Part shown: positions 1 to 7,475 of the stretch, in pieces
Position numbering within the stretch: position 1 is the stretch's first letter
Layout: each line of letters begins with the position of its first letter
DNA from: RGIG1828 sp045586905
GTDB lineage: Bacteria; Bacillota; Clostridia; UMGS1810
Length of the DNA: 11,303 bases
Assembly (NCBI GenBank): GCA_045586905.1
Contig: JAZNBF010000002.1
Coordinates: forward strand, 1 to 11,303
Reading direction: 5' to 3'
Notes under the pieces: generated by a model
Told to the model about the DNA's origin: nothing
The model's input: only the letters and a program-made list of their open reading frames with translations
The model's database searches: none
Translations under genes and position numbers: made by a program

Positions 1-939
1 ATATGTTACAGAAGAAAACAAAAAAAAATACTTTCTGCTGTAAAACAAAGCATTGATGTGGCTTCATTTGATATAATTCATGCCTACACTGTTTTTACTG
101 ATGGTGGCATTGCATATAGACTTCATAAGGAATTTGGCAAAAAATAAGTTGTTGCAGTCAGAAACACCGATATAAATGCTTTTTTTAAATATATGGTGCA
201 TTTAAGGCGTTGGGGCATAGAAATTCTCAAAAACGCTTCGGCAGTTTTCTTCTTATCCCGAGCCTATAAGGATGAACTGTTCGATAAATATCTGTCTGAA
301 CAGGATAAGAAGGTAATCGAAGCAAAAACACATATCATCCCAAACTGTTTGGATGATTTTTGGCTTACAAACACACCTGACATGCTCTCCGATGAAACTT
401 TGTTGCGCATTAAAGATAAAAAAATAAGCCTTTGCTATGCGGGAAAGATTGATAAAAACAAAAATCTTCCCGTCACACTTAAAGCTTGCGACATCTTGTC
501 CCAAAGAGGTTATGATGTGATCTTTAATGTTGTTGGAAAGGTTTTAGACAGTAATGAATACAACAAAATCATATCCCATCCTTCGGTAACATATCAGAAG
601 GCTATGCCTAAGGAAGAACTGATAAAGTTTTACAGACAAAACGATATATTTGTTATGCCCTCAAAAAGAGAGTCCTTCGGAATGGTGTACGTTGAAGCCA
701 TGAGCCAGGCTCTCCCTGTTATCTACACAAAAGGTCAGGGCTTTGACGGACATATAAATGATGGCGAGTCAGGCTATGGAGTTAGCTCTGATGATAGCCT
801 GGCAATAGCAGATAGCTGCGAAAAAATAGCAGCTGATTATCAGTCCTTTTCCAAAAAGGCCTATGCTGCTTCAAGAGCCTATAATTGGTCCGATGTAGTA
901 ACGAAATATAAAGAAATATATTCTTACATTATGGAGTAA
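1..939 (+). pseudogene. Family 4 glycosyltransferase, 5' partial and interrupted by an in-frame stop
   Basis: A GT-B glycosyltransferase (GT4) that would transfer a sugar from a nucleotide donor to the lipid-linked repeat unit in the cytosol. The frame is open from base 1, is broken by TAA at 145-147, and continues to the stop at 937-939. Residues on both sides belong to one domain: upstream is FDIIHAYTVFTDGGIAYRLH, and directly after the stop comes VVAVRNTDINAFFKYM, the usual continuation in this family. The donor-binding half is intact, with CYAGKIDKNKNL and an E-x7-E motif (ESFGMVYVE, bases 670-696). The first ATG after the stop (193) has no Shine-Dalgarno sequence and would give 248 residues lacking much of the acceptor half; the whole family is usually about 380-400 residues. 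I therefore call one gene broken by a nonsense change or a sequencing error rather than a short gene starting at 193. The family is secure; the sugar specificity is unknown. Confidence 0.85.
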
Positions 940-942
940 TCT

Positions 943-2418
943 ATGAGTATTTTGAAAGTTAGTCCTATGTTTTCATTCCACATAGGATGTAGGTGCAATA
1001 GCGATATTTTTAATAACAAAATAACCTTCGGCCCACACACACTTTTCTACTCAGATAACACCACAGTTACAAAGGCGGCCTGTGCCGGAAATGAAGTTGT
1101 AATTCTTGGTCATATATCCTGTTTGTCAGGTGAAGAATATTCCTCTTTGCCGGAAGCTATGGCAAGTTGTGCTGACCTTGATTCGCTGCTTTCCATAGAA
1201 TACCTGTGCGGTGGTAAATATGTCATTTTTGCATACATAGAGGGTAAATCATATGTGGTTTGTGATGCTACGTCGTCTGTTCCTGTGTATTATCTCACAC
1301 AATGTCAAGATGGCTTTGCTTGCTCTTCAAATATTAAGCTTATTACCGACTCATTCAATCTTTCAACCGATGACGAACATATGTCTGTAAGACTTTCGGG
1401 AGATATTTCACAGGCTATGCCCTACGATATTACAGAATATAAAAACATAAAGCAGCTTCTTCCAAATCACGCTCTGCACATTGACTCAAATACAGCTGTA
1501 AGATTTGTAAATGAGCCGGTGAAGACCGGATATGTATCAGTTGAGGAAGCGGTTAAAATCACATCACCATACATTTCTAAGCTGACAAAGTTTTATTTGT
1601 CAATATATGATATTGCTTGCCCTATAACGGATGGTAAAGACAGTAGGGTGGTGCTTTCGTATTTGCTTTCGTCAGATAAAAAATTTCCTTGTTATACTAT
1701 AAATCATGGTGTAAGCAGCGATGCACAAACTTTAACAATACCCAAAGATTTATGTAAATGTGCAGGACTTGAGCACAGGGTGTTATCAGATGCGTATCTT
1801 ACTGATGATGATATAGCTTATGCTGACGAAATGCTTGGAAAAGATGCATACTCCAAGCGTACACTTATGATTGCCAAGACCATAAAACAGGCTTTCCCTC
1901 AAAATGCTATTATAAATGGCGATATAGTCGGACAAATAGGGAAATGTTCACTGCATCGTGATATTCCACAGTTTTTGGCTTCTCCTTCTTACTTTCGCTG
2001 TAAACTCCATAATTACAGTAAAGAAAGCAAAATACTTCTCAGACAATGGGAAAAAGAAATTTCAGCATCTGGTGAATGTATAAATGTGTTTGACTTGTTT
2101 TCTGTTGAGTCAAGACTCGGCAGATGGGCGTGTCAGGAGAATGCAATATATAATCTTCTTTCTCTGCCATATCTCAACATATTCAATTCCAGATGTATTA
2201 TATATGTGTGGGCAAATGTAAAAAGAAATCTAAGGAAAAAATCTCTTTTAAATATTGCTCTCATAAAGAAAAACTGTGAAAAATTGCTTTCTGTGCCATT
2301 TGAAAATGAATCCTTTTCATCACGGTTAGCAAGATCAAACTGGTTGATATATTATATTTCCGGTTACATTAAATTTTTTGCTCAAAAAACAGCTTTCAAA
2401 CTCAAAAAAAGGGGATAA
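943..2418 (+). CDS. Asparagine-synthetase-like (AsnB-type) protein lacking the glutaminase cysteine
   Basis: A 491-residue protein with the two-part layout of class B asparagine synthetases. An N-terminal Ntn-amidotransferase-like region (about 1-185) contains GGKYVIFAYIEG followed by CDATSSVPVYY, matching the RDxxGxxPLYY region of the family. An ATP-pyrophosphatase domain follows, with the PP-loop as PITDGKDSR at residues 227-235 (SGGxDS in classical members). The C-terminal part (FDLFSVESRLGRW, then KLLSVPFENE) resembles AsnB-related proteins. The glutamine-hydrolysing Cys at position 2 is absent (the protein starts MSILK), and an in-frame TAA two codons upstream leaves no alternative start that would supply it. 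GGAG at 933-936 lies 6 nt before the ATG. The gene starts 3 nt after the glycosyltransferase stop and ends 4 nt before the deacetylase. By family it should adenylate a carboxylate and form an amide or similar bond. A role in decorating the glycan is inference from context; the substrate is unknown. Confidence 0.8.
   Translation: MSILKVSPMFSFHIGCRCNSDIFNNKITFGPHTLFYSDNTTVTKAACAGNEVVILGHISCLSGEEYSSLPEAMASCADLDSLLSIEYLCGGKYVIFAYIEGKSYVVCDATSSVPVYYLTQCQDGFACSSNIKLITDSFNLSTDDEHMSVRLSGDISQAMPYDITEYKNIKQLLPNHALHIDSNTAVRFVNEPVKTGYVSVEEAVKITSPYISKLTKFYLSIYDIACPITDGKDSRVVLSYLLSSDKKFPCYTINHGVSSDAQTLTIPKDLCKCAGLEHRVLSDAYLTDDDIAYADEMLGKDAYSKRTLMIAKTIKQAFPQNAIINGDIVGQIGKCSLHRDIPQFLASPSYFRCKLHNYSKESKILLRQWEKEISASGECINVFDLFSVESRLGRWACQENAIYNLLSLPYLNIFNSRCIIYVWANVKRNLRKKSLLNIALIKKNCEKLLSVPFENESFSSRLARSNWLIYYISGYIKFFAQKTAFKLKKRG
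2409..2414 (+). promoter_or_regulatory. Ribosome binding site deciding the deacetylase start
   Basis: AAGGGG lies 8 nt before the ATG at 2423 and overlaps the end of the AsnB-like gene. It supports initiation at 2423 rather than at the in-frame ATG at 2378, which would add 15 basic, non-conserved residues inside the upstream gene. Confidence 0.7.
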
Positions 2419-2422
2419 AGCA

Positions 2423-3283
2423 ATGAAAAAACTCATAGTAACAGCCGATGATTATGGTATGTCAAGAGGTGTAAATGATGCAATTGAGGAGGGCATGGCA
2501 AAAGGTCTCATAACCACAACCAATGTTATGACCAACATGGATCTTTATGAGGAGGCAGCTCTGCTTAAAGATAAATTCCCAAATGTTTCTGTCGGTCTTC
2601 ATTGGGTTCTTAGCTGTGGAAAACCGTGCACAGACCCCTCTCTTATCCCGTCTCTTGTAGATCCCGACACCCTCTGCTTCTATAAATATTCCGAATTTCG
2701 CAAACTCTATAGAAAAGGTAAAATCTCGAACGATGAGATAAAAACAGAACTGAAGGCTCAATATGACCGTTTTGCAGCATCTGTAGGTACACCTGACTAT
2801 TGGAATACCCATCAAAATGTTCATGTTGATTTTGGCCTTTTTAATTTGTTTACAGAATTTGCTATGGAGCTTGGCATCAAAAAAATGAGAAGTCATGAAA
2901 GACTATATGTATCGCCCAAAAACGCCAAATCCTCTATGTCGATTTTGTGGAGAATTATTGAGCCTTTTAAAGCCTCACTTCTTCATAACTGGATAAAAAA
3001 AGCACACAGGAAATATTCTATGCTTTCTCCTGATGGACTTGTTGTATGTCTGAACGCCTCTGACTCCACCGATTCAAACTATACTTTTAGCAATATTCAG
3101 TGGGAAAATTCTGATGTGGCAGAATTTGTCATACATCCGTCAAAATGCATTGATTCACCATACTTCGGCACAGTATCAGACAAAAGAATAGACGAATATA
3201 AACAGTTTACATCCGATGAAACAGCAGAAATCATCAGTAAGGCTGAAATTATCCTTTCCAGTTTCTCGTGTCTTGATAATTAA
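2423..3283 (+). CDS. YdjC/ChbG-family carbohydrate deacetylase
   Basis: A 286-residue protein of the YdjC family, metal-dependent enzymes that remove N-acetyl groups from amino sugars; ChbG acting on chitooligosaccharides is the best-known member. It opens with MKKLIVTADDYGMSRGVN, in which the paired aspartates (9-10) are the family's N-terminal metal-binding signature. VGLH gives His60, THQNVH gives His130 and His134, and EFVIHPS (Glu234, His238) matches the C-terminal active-site motif. Length is normal for the family. The start at 2423 is chosen because an AAGGGG precedes it by 8 nt and the conserved fold begins immediately. There is no signal peptide, so it is probably cytosolic and would act on a precursor or lipid-linked intermediate before export. 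Position inside the transferase run suggests it makes a free amino group on the repeat unit; that is inference. Polar ends and catalytic motifs look intact. Confidence 0.88.
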   Translation: MKKLIVTADDYGMSRGVNDAIEEGMAKGLITTTNVMTNMDLYEEAALLKDKFPNVSVGLHWVLSCGKPCTDPSLIPSLVDPDTLCFYKYSEFRKLYRKGKISNDEIKTELKAQYDRFAASVGTPDYWNTHQNVHVDFGLFNLFTEFAMELGIKKMRSHERLYVSPKNAKSSMSILWRIIEPFKASLLHNWIKKAHRKYSMLSPDGLVVCLNASDSTDSNYTFSNIQWENSDVAEFVIHPSKCIDSPYFGTVSDKRIDEYKQFTSDETAEIISKAEIILSSFSCLDN

Positions 3284-3287
3284 AGGG
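3284..3287 (+). promoter_or_regulatory. Ribosome binding site deciding the start of the second GT4
   Basis: AGGG (part of AAAGGGTGG) lies 8 nt before the ATG at 3296. A GTG at 3287 opens the same frame three codons earlier but overlaps this Shine-Dalgarno sequence, so the ATG at 3296 is preferred. Confidence 0.7.
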
Positions 3288-3295
3288 TGGCTTGT

Positions 3296-4477
3296 ATGAA
3301 AAAGATTTTGATTGTAAATAAATCACTATGTATAGGCGGTATTCAGACAGCACTAAAAAATATGCTTTCTGAGCTGTCAAATGAAGATGTTTTAATTGAT
3401 TTATTGTTATTTAACAAAATCGATTGTGTTGAAAATACACTTCCGGGCAATGTTAACCTCTTGGATTGCTCTTTACTTGTTCAAACTATGGGTATGACAT
3501 TTTCCGATGCAAAAAAAACAAAAAACATATTACAGATTGCATTTAAAATTTTTTCTTCTGTTTGGTCGAGATTATTTGGCAACATCCTGCCGATAAACAT
3601 TGCTTTTGCATTTCAGAAAAAACTTGTGGGTTATGATTATGCCATTGCCTATCATCAAGAGGTACGCCCTTCCACGATGATAAACGGGTTCAACAGATTT
3701 ATTATTAAGAAGGTAGATGCCAAAGAAAAAATAGGTTGGATACATACTGATGTTGAGCAGACTAAACTTAATACGGATTATCACCATAAAATATACTCAC
3801 AACTTGATAAACTTGTTACAGTTTCTAAGGGGACAAGAGCTAGCTTCGTAAAGTCTTTTCCACAGTTTTCAGATAAAACCTACGTGGTCCACAATTTTCA
3901 TCAGCTTCAAAGAATACTTGACCTCTCCAAACTTGATCCGGTAGTATATGAAAAAGATCGTATCAATATTCTCACGGTAGCCAGGATTGGCAAGGAAAAG
4001 GGCCATTGGAGAATGCCGGATATATTAAAAAGGTTAAAAAATGACGGATATAATTTCTGTTGGCATGTTGTGGGGGGTACTGATCCCCATATTGAACAAG
4101 ACTATAAAGAACTTATAGAAAAATGCGGACTTTCAGATAATGTGCGTCTTTATTCATTCCAAAAAAACCCATACAGATTTTTCCCAAATGCCGACCTGCT
4201 TCTTGCTCCTTCATATAATGAAGCAGCTCCTATGGTTTTTTCCGAGGCAGAGTGTCTTTCTCTTCCAATACTTGCCACAAGGACCTCGTCAGCAGATGAA
4301 ATGATATCTGAAAGAGGTATAGGCATTGTGTGTGATAACGACGATAATGCAATTTATGTTGCTCTAAAAAAGATTTTAGATGATCCCGATTGTCTTAAGA
4401 TATACAGGGATAACTGTGATGTAAAAAGCTTTTATGAAATGAGCAAGGAAGAATTTTTTAATGTGATTAAACTGTAA
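3296..4477 (+). CDS. Family 4 glycosyltransferase (GT-B fold)
   Basis: A 393-residue retaining-type glycosyltransferase. The N-terminal acceptor half starts MKKILIVNKSLCIGGIQTAL, with the glycine-rich loop (GGIQTAL) typical of GT4. The mid-region has GWIHTD followed by VSKGTRASF. The donor half begins at ILTVARIGKEKGH and carries VRLYSF, then the E-x7-E motif EAAPMVFSE at residues 309-317, which contacts the nucleotide-sugar donor. It ends with TRTSSADEMI. Length and both Rossmann-like halves are complete, unlike the broken GT4 at the window start. No membrane segment is obvious, so it is likely a peripheral cytosolic enzyme working on the undecaprenyl-linked repeat unit. It follows the deacetylase by 12 nt. 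Donor and acceptor sugars cannot be read from the sequence. Confidence 0.9.
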   Translation: MKKILIVNKSLCIGGIQTALKNMLSELSNEDVLIDLLLFNKIDCVENTLPGNVNLLDCSLLVQTMGMTFSDAKKTKNILQIAFKIFSSVWSRLFGNILPINIAFAFQKKLVGYDYAIAYHQEVRPSTMINGFNRFIIKKVDAKEKIGWIHTDVEQTKLNTDYHHKIYSQLDKLVTVSKGTRASFVKSFPQFSDKTYVVHNFHQLQRILDLSKLDPVVYEKDRINILTVARIGKEKGHWRMPDILKRLKNDGYNFCWHVVGGTDPHIEQDYKELIEKCGLSDNVRLYSFQKNPYRFFPNADLLLAPSYNEAAPMVFSEAECLSLPILATRTSSADEMISERGIGIVCDNDDNAIYVALKKILDDPDCLKIYRDNCDVKSFYEMSKEEFFNVIKL

Positions 4478-4492
4478 TATCGGAGGACCATT

Positions 4493-5203
4493 ATGATTAA
4501 AAAAATTCACTACATTTGGCTTGGTGGCAAGCCTAAGAGTATGCTTATAAAACGATGCATAAAATCATGGCGAAAACATATGCCCGATTGGGAAATTATT
4601 GAGTGGAATGAATCAAATCTCAATATTGATATTAACAAGTATTGCAGAGAGGCTTACGATGCTAAAAAATACGCTTTTGCATCTGATGTCCTTCGTTTTG
4701 ACATTCTCTATCGAGAAGGTGGATTATATTTTGATATCGATGTAAAAATGCTAAAAAGTTTTGAACCACTCACCCAAAGTGAAGAAGCTTTCACTGGATT
4801 TGAAAACGGTTGTTTCCTTGCTCCTGGGCTTGTGCTGTATGCAAAAGAACCGTTTAATATTCACTATAAAAATATGCTTGATCTGTATTCAAAAATAAGC
4901 TTTATTCTACCTGATGGCAGCTACAACCTTAAAGTGGTAGGGTCACATTTTTATGATTGCATAAAAGAGCATGGTTTTGTTCTTGACAACACTCTTCAAA
5001 GGTATAGTGGTCTTACGGTTTTCCCTTCAGATTATTTTTGTCCGAGCAATTATAGCAGAACAATCAAAAATTATTCGTCCAACACCTACTCAGACCATCT
5101 TGGAAATGCAAGCTGGATGTCACCAAAAAAAAGGATGCGACGTTTTATAAGCAAAGTTGCACATTATTTTTTAGGTAGTGCGCCAATTCGAAAGAAAAAA
5201 TAG
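4493..5203 (+). CDS. DxD-motif glycosyltransferase, Gly_transf_sug / GT32-like
   Basis: A 236-residue protein of the small capsular/mannosyl transferase type (GT32-like, Gly_transf_sug domain). The opening MIKKIHYIWLGGKPKS and then SWRKHMPDWEIIEWNE are hallmark segments. The catalytic region reads AFASDVLRFDILYREGGLYF followed by DIDV, with the metal-binding DxD at Asp81 and Asp83. The C-terminal NASWMSP and a short basic amphipathic tail (KKRMRRFISKVAHYF...RKKK) could sit against the membrane. A strong GGAGG at 4482-4486 lies 6 nt before the ATG. The gene sits between a GT4 and the polymerase, with gaps of 15 and 12 nt. It presumably adds one sugar of the repeat unit. Members of this family use various nucleotide sugars, so the linkage is unknown. 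Confidence 0.9.
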   Translation: MIKKIHYIWLGGKPKSMLIKRCIKSWRKHMPDWEIIEWNESNLNIDINKYCREAYDAKKYAFASDVLRFDILYREGGLYFDIDVKMLKSFEPLTQSEEAFTGFENGCFLAPGLVLYAKEPFNIHYKNMLDLYSKISFILPDGSYNLKVVGSHFYDCIKEHGFVLDNTLQRYSGLTVFPSDYFCPSNYSRTIKNYSSNTYSDHLGNASWMSPKKRMRRFISKVAHYFLGSAPIRKKK

Positions 5204-5215
5204 GAGATACCACAT

Positions 5216-6613
5216 ATGGAACAAACAATTATTTACCAACCTGAAAAAAAACCTATAGAAGCAGCACCTATTAGAAAAAATGTATATTATTTATTTGCCT
5301 TTTGTTTGGGACTTATAATTTTGACCACTCAGGTTTCGATTCCCTATGTTGGTTATATCGTTACTTTGGCATGTGTCATTTTAGCTATAGTAGGCACAAA
5401 AGAAGAAACATTTCTTTGCGTACTCGGACTATCTCCACTGTATCGACTTGCTTCAGTTAACATAGGTTCGTCGTCCATGACCTTCCTCATGTTTGTGCTT
5501 TTGGTCATAGCTCTAAAGAGATATTTTATCGAAAAAAAGCCAATGACTTTAAGTGTGTTTTGTCTTCTTTTCCTTTTTGTATTAGATGTAGTAAACACAA
5601 GAAATTTTAATCACAAGCAATATGCCACTTCTATTATGTGGCTTCTTTCTCTTATGTATTTTATGTTTATAATGACAGATGATGTCAAGTTTAATCTGCA
5701 TAATGTGATTTTATTTTTCTGCCTTGGTGTATGGGCAGAGTGTCTTATTGGTATTATAGAAGAGTATTCAGTACTTGGCAGAACTCTCGACCCGACCATG
5801 TATGGACAGTATTTATCATTGCCGCAAGCTGCAGCTTTCCAATTTGGATCAAGAACTTCAACCATGCATAGATTTGGTTTTGCCACAACTTATTTTGCCA
5901 GCGCAAACACTCTTGCTTTCGATACAGTCTTTGGTGTTTGTCTTTGTATTCTTGGTCTCACTGCAAAAAAGAAAAAGTTTTTTTCTTTCTATGTTATAAC
6001 TATTGTTTCTTTCACTTATTTTGGATTTATCACACTTTCCCGTGGTTTTTATGTTGAGCTTCTTATTTTGTTCGTTTTGTTTCTGTTTTCTCAAAGCAAA
6101 TCCTTCAATCAGTTTTTTGGCACGCTTGTATTTTCTTTGGTTATCGTTGCTATTTTCGCGATATTCTTTATGGATGATTTATCCTTGGTATTTGAAAAGA
6201 CAGGAGAAAGGTTTGCCCATGGTAACGATACCAGAGAAGCTCTTATAAATGCATCGTTTAAAGTGCTATTTTCCAATGACGGGATTTTGTTTTTCGGTCT
6301 GAGCTCTATGTATCCTTATGAATATTGGGGCTTTACTGCACACAATATGATTTTAGACACATTTTTATCATTTGGTGTAGGGGGTTGTCTGATTTACTAT
6401 TCATGCATAGCAAGTGCATTTAGAACGAGTCCAATGAAAAAATTCAAAAAACATCTTTACAATTATACCCCACTTATAATTCTTTTGTCGTATCGAATGA
6501 TTAGTGGTTCTGTGCGAGATGTATCTTTTTATTTTGTTCTCGCCGTGGCAGCTCTCTTAATGAGATATAATAAAGAAGAGGAGTCTGAACTGGCATGTGT
6601 GACATCACTATAA
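5216..6613 (+). CDS. Wzy-type polysaccharide polymerase / O-antigen-ligase-family membrane protein
   Basis: A 465-residue polytopic membrane protein. A cytosolic tail of about 21 residues is followed by roughly ten or more hydrophobic segments, the first at VYYLFAFCLGLIILTT. Features shared with the Wzy_C/O-antigen ligase family are the LSRGFY segment (Arg276) at the start of a membrane helix, a long soluble loop after FFMDDLSLVFEKTGERF, and the motif TAHNMILDTFLSFG with His376 and Asn377 near the C-terminus. Family members join lipid-linked repeat units, or transfer a finished chain, on the outer face of the membrane. With a Wzx-type flippase at the end of this window, polymerase is the likelier role. 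AGGAG at 5202-5206 lies 9 nt before the ATG. The last 19 bases overlap the following family 2 glycosyltransferase. Sequence conservation in this family is low, so the family call rests on topology plus these motifs. Confidence 0.85.
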   Translation: MEQTIIYQPEKKPIEAAPIRKNVYYLFAFCLGLIILTTQVSIPYVGYIVTLACVILAIVGTKEETFLCVLGLSPLYRLASVNIGSSSMTFLMFVLLVIALKRYFIEKKPMTLSVFCLLFLFVLDVVNTRNFNHKQYATSIMWLLSLMYFMFIMTDDVKFNLHNVILFFCLGVWAECLIGIIEEYSVLGRTLDPTMYGQYLSLPQAAAFQFGSRTSTMHRFGFATTYFASANTLAFDTVFGVCLCILGLTAKKKKFFSFYVITIVSFTYFGFITLSRGFYVELLILFVLFLFSQSKSFNQFFGTLVFSLVIVAIFAIFFMDDLSLVFEKTGERFAHGNDTREALINASFKVLFSNDGILFFGLSSMYPYEYWGFTAHNMILDTFLSFGVGGCLIYYSCIASAFRTSPMKKFKKHLYNYTPLIILLSYRMISGSVRDVSFYFVLAVAALLMRYNKEEESELACVTSL

Positions 6614-7473
6614 CAGTATTTACACCCACATATAACAGGGCTGATTTATTACGCAGACTGTATACCAGTCTCACAAAGCAAACAGACAAGGATTTTTTAT
6701 GGTCTGTGGTAGATGATGGCTCTGTCGACAACACCGAGGAGGTTGTGTCAGAGTTTATAAACGAAGGTATCTTGTCTATAAACTATGTCAAAATTGAAAA
6801 TGGCGGCAAGTACAAGGCTCATAACTATGGTGTTAAAATTTGCAACACAGAACTCTTTGTCTGTGTTGACTCCGATGATACCCTTTTGCCCGATGCCATA
6901 GAAAAAACAAAAAAAGAATGGCAAAATTGCAAACACGATAAAAACATATGTGGCATTGTTTCACCAAGAAAGCTCATCGGCGAAAAGAAGTTTATAAATC
7001 CGCCATACGCAGGCACACTTATGCAGCTTTATAATGACAAAATTTTTTCTTCAGACACCATGCTTGTATATAGGTCTGACGTGCTTAAAGCCCATTTGTT
7101 TCCCGAGATAGATGGCGAAAAATTTATGACAGAAAGTGTTATATACTATCAGATAGACCAAAAGTATAAGCTCAGATATTTCAATGAGTTTTTATATGAG
7201 GGTGAATATCAGGACTCAGGCCTTTCAAACAGTCTCAACACTCTCCATCTTAAAAACCCTGTTTCTACAATGATAGCCTATAAAAACACAGCAGCATATC
7301 AGACTGACTTTGTTAAAGCTATAAAAGCTTATGCTTGTTTTCTTTCTTGGAAAAAACTTTTTTCACTCGAAGATATGTGCCCTGAGTTTAAAATTAAATG
7401 GTATGTAAAGCTTTGTGGCAGCTTGTTTAAATTCAGATATTATAAAAGATTCAAGAATTTAAAGGAGAGATAA
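6595..7473 (+). CDS. Family 2 glycosyltransferase (GT-A fold)
   Basis: A 292-residue inverting-type glycosyltransferase. ITVFTPTYNRADLLRRLYTS opens the nucleotide-binding fold, VVDDGSVDNT (Asp40, Asp41) binds the nucleotide, NGGKYKAHNYGV is a conserved donor-site loop, and VDSDD (92-95) is the metal-binding DxD-type motif. The later FLYEGEYQDSGLSNS matches the acceptor-side region of capsule GT2 enzymes. There are no membrane segments, so it is probably a cytosolic enzyme associated with the lipid carrier. The ATG lies inside the end of the polymerase gene (19-base overlap) and is preceded by AGGAG at 6579-6583, 11 nt upstream, which suggests translational coupling. Length is normal and the gene looks intact. 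Sugar specificity is unknown. Confidence 0.92.
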   Translation: MCDITITVFTPTYNRADLLRRLYTSLTKQTDKDFLWSVVDDGSVDNTEEVVSEFINEGILSINYVKIENGGKYKAHNYGVKICNTELFVCVDSDDTLLPDAIEKTKKEWQNCKHDKNICGIVSPRKLIGEKKFINPPYAGTLMQLYNDKIFSSDTMLVYRSDVLKAHLFPEIDGEKFMTESVIYYQIDQKYKLRYFNEFLYEGEYQDSGLSNSLNTLHLKNPVSTMIAYKNTAAYQTDFVKAIKAYACFLSWKKLFSLEDMCPEFKIKWYVKLCGSLFKFRYYKRFKNLKER

Positions 7474-7475
7474 TC

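Noticed and set aside
20..28. Run of nine A as a frameshift site in the first glycosyltransferase
   Set aside because: The frame on both sides of the run reads as plausible sequence in one frame, so no slippage is needed; the actual break is the TAA at 145-147.
193..939. A stand-alone 248-residue glycosyltransferase starting at ATG 193
   Set aside because: The ATG has no Shine-Dalgarno sequence, and conserved domain residues continue upstream of it in the same frame through and past the TAA at 145-147.
2378..2422. Upstream in-frame ATG for the deacetylase
   Set aside because: It adds 15 non-conserved residues inside the AsnB-like gene; the ATG at 2423 has a well-placed AAGGGG and begins the conserved fold.
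3287..3295. GTG start for the second GT4
   Set aside because: It overlaps the AGGG that serves the ATG at 3296.
4072..4077. Run of six G as a possible phase-variation tract
   Set aside because: It is short and encodes the glycine pair of VVGGT, a conserved position in GT4 donor domains, so coding constraint explains it.
5775..6248. Two alternative + strand frames inside the polymerase gene
   Set aside because: They are out-of-frame readings of a hydrophobic membrane protein gene, which give spurious hydrophobic frames.
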